The notes beneath the pieces are model-generated. The model ran no database searches, was not told the DNA's origin, and was given only the letters and a program-made list of their open reading frames with translations. From Mesocentrotus franciscanus (taxonomy: Eukaryota; Echinodermata; Echinoidea; Camarodonta; Strongylocentrotidae), in NCBI GenBank assembly GCA_037976565.1, contig CP137666.1, forward strand, positions 52,169,271 to 52,233,270: a DNA stretch of 64,000 nucleotides. Direction: 5' to 3'. Shown here one piece after another: positions 1-64,000 of the stretch (positions within the stretch are counted from its first letter, which is position 1; each line of letters starts with the position of its first letter). The position numbers were made by a program, and so were the translations under genes.

Positions 1-230
1 GGGACCAATATATAGATATCGCGCACGTGGTCGCTTAGTCCCATATACATCTTTCTGTGTACAGTGCTTGTAACTTTACCAAGACTGGGCCAAATTTCTT
101 ATCATTTTGATGATTCCAGAACCTTGCAGTACACACCAATACTTTATATGCTAGATGATCAACCTTTTCTGATCGATTCCATAACGTTTCTTTCACAATG
201 CAATCGCGTGACCAGAACTGGTCTTTATCT
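1..230 (-). mobile_element. TTAA-flanked MITE copy 1, truncated by window edge
   Basis: Same sequence as 4575-4799 (cacgtggtcgc, then agactgggccaaatttct and gaccagaactggtcttta), ending at a TTAA (231-234). The other end lies before position 1. Non-autonomous; no transposase. Confidence 0.8.
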
Positions 231-501
231 TTAAAGCAAGAATATTTGTGTAACTTAATGAAGCCAGTCGGTTTTAATTTGCACTTCATTTCCTTGGTTT
301 TATGAAGGAAATACCAGCTACTATTTAAGGCAGATGGCATAGTGCAGTACATTTTGTTGTCTGTAGGTATATGGTATCTTAATTGAATCCTCTATAGCAC
401 GAATGTATATGCAGTGTAGTGATCACTTTGTTGACACGATTTTTACTGCTCAGTCCATACCATGTTTCTTCAAAGGGAAGCTGATAAACATGTAGTAGTA
501 C

Positions 502-790
502 ATTACAAAATCTATTTGCCATCTTAAATGCCCTCTAAATGATAATACTGATTTGCAAGTGCATGCTAGAAAATTGGTTTTCCAAAGGCAACTGCAATGA
601 TTATTTTGGCCAATTACGTGTAGCAAAGCATTTTAAAACAGTTTATAGCAGTATATCATAAAATCCATTTGCCATCTTTAGTGCCCTGTACCTGATAGCT
701 CTGATTTACATGCTTGGTCATTGGTTTGGCAATGGCAATTGCAACGATCATGTTGGCCAACTATATGTAGCAAAGCATTTTTAAACGTTT
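502..790. repeat. Local tandem duplication, about 150-bp period
   Basis: 502-640 and 651-790 align: tctatttgccatctt, ggcaactgcaatgatta and ggccaattacgtgtagcaa recur as tccatttgccatctt, ggcaattgcaacgatca and ggccaactatatgtagcaa. Confidence 0.75.
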
Positions 791-2267
791 ACATGTCTCT
801 TGACAAATCTTAGAGAAAAAAGGGATTAAATAGTGATGTACAACTCAAGGGCCCAGTTTAGCAAGGTCTAATTAATGTTTCATCTGTTGAGAGCTGGAGG
901 GATGTTCAAGTGCCATTCTAGGGTCTTAGCAAATGATTTTGTATCAGTGTAATCATGGTCCCTATATGGTGTAATCATGGATGCCAGTGGTTTCATGAAG
1001 CCTAGCTTTCCTGTCTCTCTTCTACAAACAGATTGCACCAGGGTATATGCGTTGTTGGGTCTTCACTGTAATAATCAATATATTTGGCCTTGTGGGATAG
1101 GTTATATGAAGTCTAAGTAAATATTATGATGGTAGGAATATGGCAGCCTTTGAAGTGCTGTGGAAGTTTACGCCAATGCTGTCAATGTTCATTCAGGCTG
1201 AATATCAGAGTGTTGTGATATTTGCTATAACCTCATCCACAGACACTTTGCTTGAAGAAAAAAAAATAGCTACAGAAAGTCTTACTGCAGATGAATGCTA
1301 CCGGTGTAAAAATACTATAGAATAAAATTTAATGTTTGGCATACATATTTTGCTCAATCCTAGATCTTAGAAGTATGATGAGTTTTGACTAACTGCAGTT
1401 TTCATGAGATTGAGAATAGAAGAATCGGTTGTGATGGTAGATTCATAATTCGTCTGTTTGGAGCCAGAAGGGTTTCAACTCTGTATAAAATGATATAAGC
1501 TAATATTCTTCAGGCTCCAAGTAGATGATACATGTTTCAAAATTGTTTGTGTTTAATAGTTGATACAACTATAAAAAAGATTTTGTTAAATGCTTCCTGT
1601 TTATATTTCATCCAACTTACGGATCAGCTTTAAAAACAATAAGTATTACAAAATGTGATTTCTTCATCATCATTTACCAACTGCTAAATCAAACATTGCT
1701 GAGATATTTTTGGCATATAATTCTGTTAAGTAAATGAAGTAGTCCCGAGGTAATCCATTGTTCACATAATGTTGTGGTTATCCAAATTAAATCATTGACG
1801 TCAAAGAGGTTGTGATTTATTCAGCAGCTTCAACATGTAGGTGTTGATTAGCCAAGCTCGGGGAATCAAATACACGTGTCTCGTTTCGATTTTCTATTTA
1901 TGAATGCAGTTTATAAGAGATGAAAATGGCATTTTCTTATTGACATGTGTTCAATTTGAGGTGTAATGTTGTGGCCAATACATGCATAAAACATGATATT
2001 ATACGTCAAGCATGTAAAAGTAATTTGTCTGGTGTATTTTTCAGAGCTAGCCCACATTGCTCTGAGTACACATTTTATTTTCACTTTCATTTTAAATCGG
2101 GTTTTATAAAGACAGGTGATTCTTCGAAATTCAACTTGTGCATTCAGTGATCAAGTTTTAGAAAGGATATTTGAGTTGACATTTCATGCTTGATATTATT
2201 TCATACATGCATTATTTATTTCAAAAGTCAGAATAATAAAGACTTGATATTAAATGACCCTGCCCCC

Positions 2268-2490
2268 CCCTCCTCTCTCTCTCTCTCTCTCTCTGTCTGT
2301 CTCTCTCTCTCTGTCTGTCTCTCTCTCCCTTCTTTCTCCCCTTCATATGAAAAAGGGAAATAGAATGAAAAGTAATACTAATTAATGACAGAGAGATAAA
2401 GAGAGAGGGGAGAAAGGGGAGAGAGAAGCGAGAATGAAGGGGAGAGGATATGGAGAAAGAAAGAGAAAGAGAGAGAGAGAGAGGGGGTGA
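2268..2490. repeat. CT tract followed by GA tract, hairpin-capable
   Basis: CT/GTCT-rich 2268-2340 and GA-rich 2390-2490 are roughly complementary and could pair. The block ends about 170 bp before exon w1. Confidence 0.7.
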
Positions 2491-2600
2491 GAACTTTTTT
2501 TCTGATTGAAAGAAAGGTTGAATATGCATTTCATTGCATAAAAGATTGTAAGGTTTATGAGCCAATGTTTTTGGCCATTTTTTTTCTTCAAAATGCCTAA

Positions 2601-62731
<60,131 letters not shown>

Positions 62732-64000
62732 ATTGACCTCTGACATCTGACCCCTGACCCCACCCTAGAGTGTCTCCTGATCCCACCCAATAACCTTTCA
62801 CCTCTATTTGTTATGAAGTCATTTCTTATAATATAAAATGTTATTACATTTAGCTACTTTTTTGATGCACAATTGCGCAAATGAAATCGTTTGTATGGTC
62901 TGTAGATCCAATTTTTATTTCACAGCTTTATATCTTTGCTATAGTGTTGTGCAAATTACATTACATCAATTGATATGCATCATTTTATTGTTAGTTATAG
63001 TCCATGTGGGATATGTTTCTATAATTTACTTATTATGCCATTTTTTTCCTCCACCTATATTGATATTATATTTCTGTTAAACTCTGAATTCTGAATTGAA
63101 TATACCGACTTGTGTAGAATGTGGTAAACCAACACTGTTTTGATCTCGGAATCATCTTACAAACTAAAGGTATCTAATGAACAAATCTTAATGATATGAA
63201 TAAGTTCATATTATTTGATATATATCAGGTCATTACAGTAACTTGAGAAATATACTGTACTGGATTATGGTGCTAATATATTTATATCGCTCGAATTTAT
63301 ATTTAGACGAGACAAGCATTTTAAATTGGACTGTTTTTTTCTTCTGTTCTTTCTTTGTTACTTTTTTGTTAATACAGATTTACAGAAGCATTGAAAAACA
63401 TATTTTATAAGCTGTATTATTCACTTTATTATATTATAGAATGTTATTCTGTTTTCAACTCTGATCTTTTATATGCAGTTTATTCTAGCTTTTATTGTAT
63501 CATGGTGTCCCAAGGTATACTGTTGATAGATATTGAAGACAGATTAGTTCAGCTGAAGAAACGAAAATTAAGATCTCATTTATCGAATGGAATGGTTTAC
63601 TCTCAGAAAGCTAGCATTGACAGATTAAACAAGTTAACAGCATTATATCCAGGAGAAATACACTATTCAGCTGTTTTTAGGGTACAATTTCAAATATCAA
63701 AAGTTTATCAAGAACAAAAAAATTACCTTCAGGCTTTGTGTTTGTGATTCGTATTAGAAATTACAATTACAATTTCAATTTATATATTTTTTTCCATTTC
63801 AGTTTGAATTCATTTTATATACACTATGATGCACAGATGGAGAACATTCAATTGCAAGTCTTTGTTCATATAACAAAATACTATTATTTACTGAGAGCCA
63901 GATGGGCATGAACTCATATGCTTTTACAAACTATTTTGGCCCTTAGCAGATATCTTTGGAATCAGGTTTCATGTATGTATTTGAATTTATTCATGAATTG
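62732..64000 (+). other. 3' UTR and downstream flank
   Basis: AT-rich sequence after the stop. No canonical AATAAA is seen on the + strand up to the window end; the nearest common variant is ATTAAA at 63624-63629, so the poly(A) site is undetermined. A 118-codon open frame (63391-63747) is present but unrecognised. Confidence 0.6.

Noticed and set aside
1140..1325. Short frames in intron 1-2657 as upstream exons
   Set aside because: No similarity to the expected preceding IP3R residues (suppressor or beta-trefoil start).

Overview
The window is eukaryotic: AT-rich, intron-rich DNA from an invertebrate animal. It is dominated by one gene on the + strand, an inositol 1,4,5-trisphosphate receptor (IP3R/ITPR), the IP3-gated Ca2+ release channel of the endoplasmic reticulum. 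I mapped 48 coding exons (called w1 to w48, window numbering) between 2658 and 62731. Each was placed by protein similarity to vertebrate IP3R1, by AG acceptor and GT donor sites, and by codon phase. The exon lengths sum to 7718 nt. Adding the single base that appears to be missing in w16 gives 7719 nt, exactly 2573 codons including the stop. The 5' part of the gene (about 236 residues by mouse IP3R1 numbering: suppressor domain and the start of the IP3-binding core) and its promoter lie before position 1. The organism is probably a marine invertebrate deuterostome, plausibly an echinoderm. This is inferred from close similarity to deuterostome IP3R1, a single-copy-like invertebrate gene structure, and the repeat content; I cannot prove it from the window.

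Layout. 1-2657 is intron with a truncated MITE. w1-w7 (2658-18209) complete the IP3-binding core, and all ten IP3-contacting residues known from mouse IP3R1 are present. w8-w27 (18826-41414) encode the large armadillo/RIH regulatory solenoid. w28-w29 (42832-43287) are two small phase-0 exons at the place of the vertebrate SII splice region. w30-w38 (49207-55707) encode the distal modulatory domain, including the RIH-associated domain. w39-w46 (56625-61668) encode six membrane segments, a luminal loop with an N-glycosylation site, the GGGIGD selectivity filter and the C-terminal zinc-binding linker. w47-w48 encode the C-terminal coiled coil and the stop codon. 62732-64000 is 3' UTR and/or downstream DNA. 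I see no second gene.

The most unusual signal is that many exons are accompanied by nearby partial, decayed or still open copies that carry their splice-site flank: three before w5, one after w6, one before w8, one before w25, one after w26, one after the 3' edge of w30, and two before w36. One copy (53566-53688) is an intact-looking 123-nt phase-0 cassette that would add a second acidic segment. This suggests repeated local tandem duplication inside the gene as a source of new or discarded exons. Other points are an apparent 1-nt frameshift in w16, a candidate 63-nt cassette exon in the long intron after w13, several TIR elements (TTAA-flanked MITE family in three copies, a TA-flanked element, a TTA-flanked Harbinger-like element), tRNA-derived SINE pieces, a LINE tail, a telomere-like-motif repeat family, and very long microsatellites.
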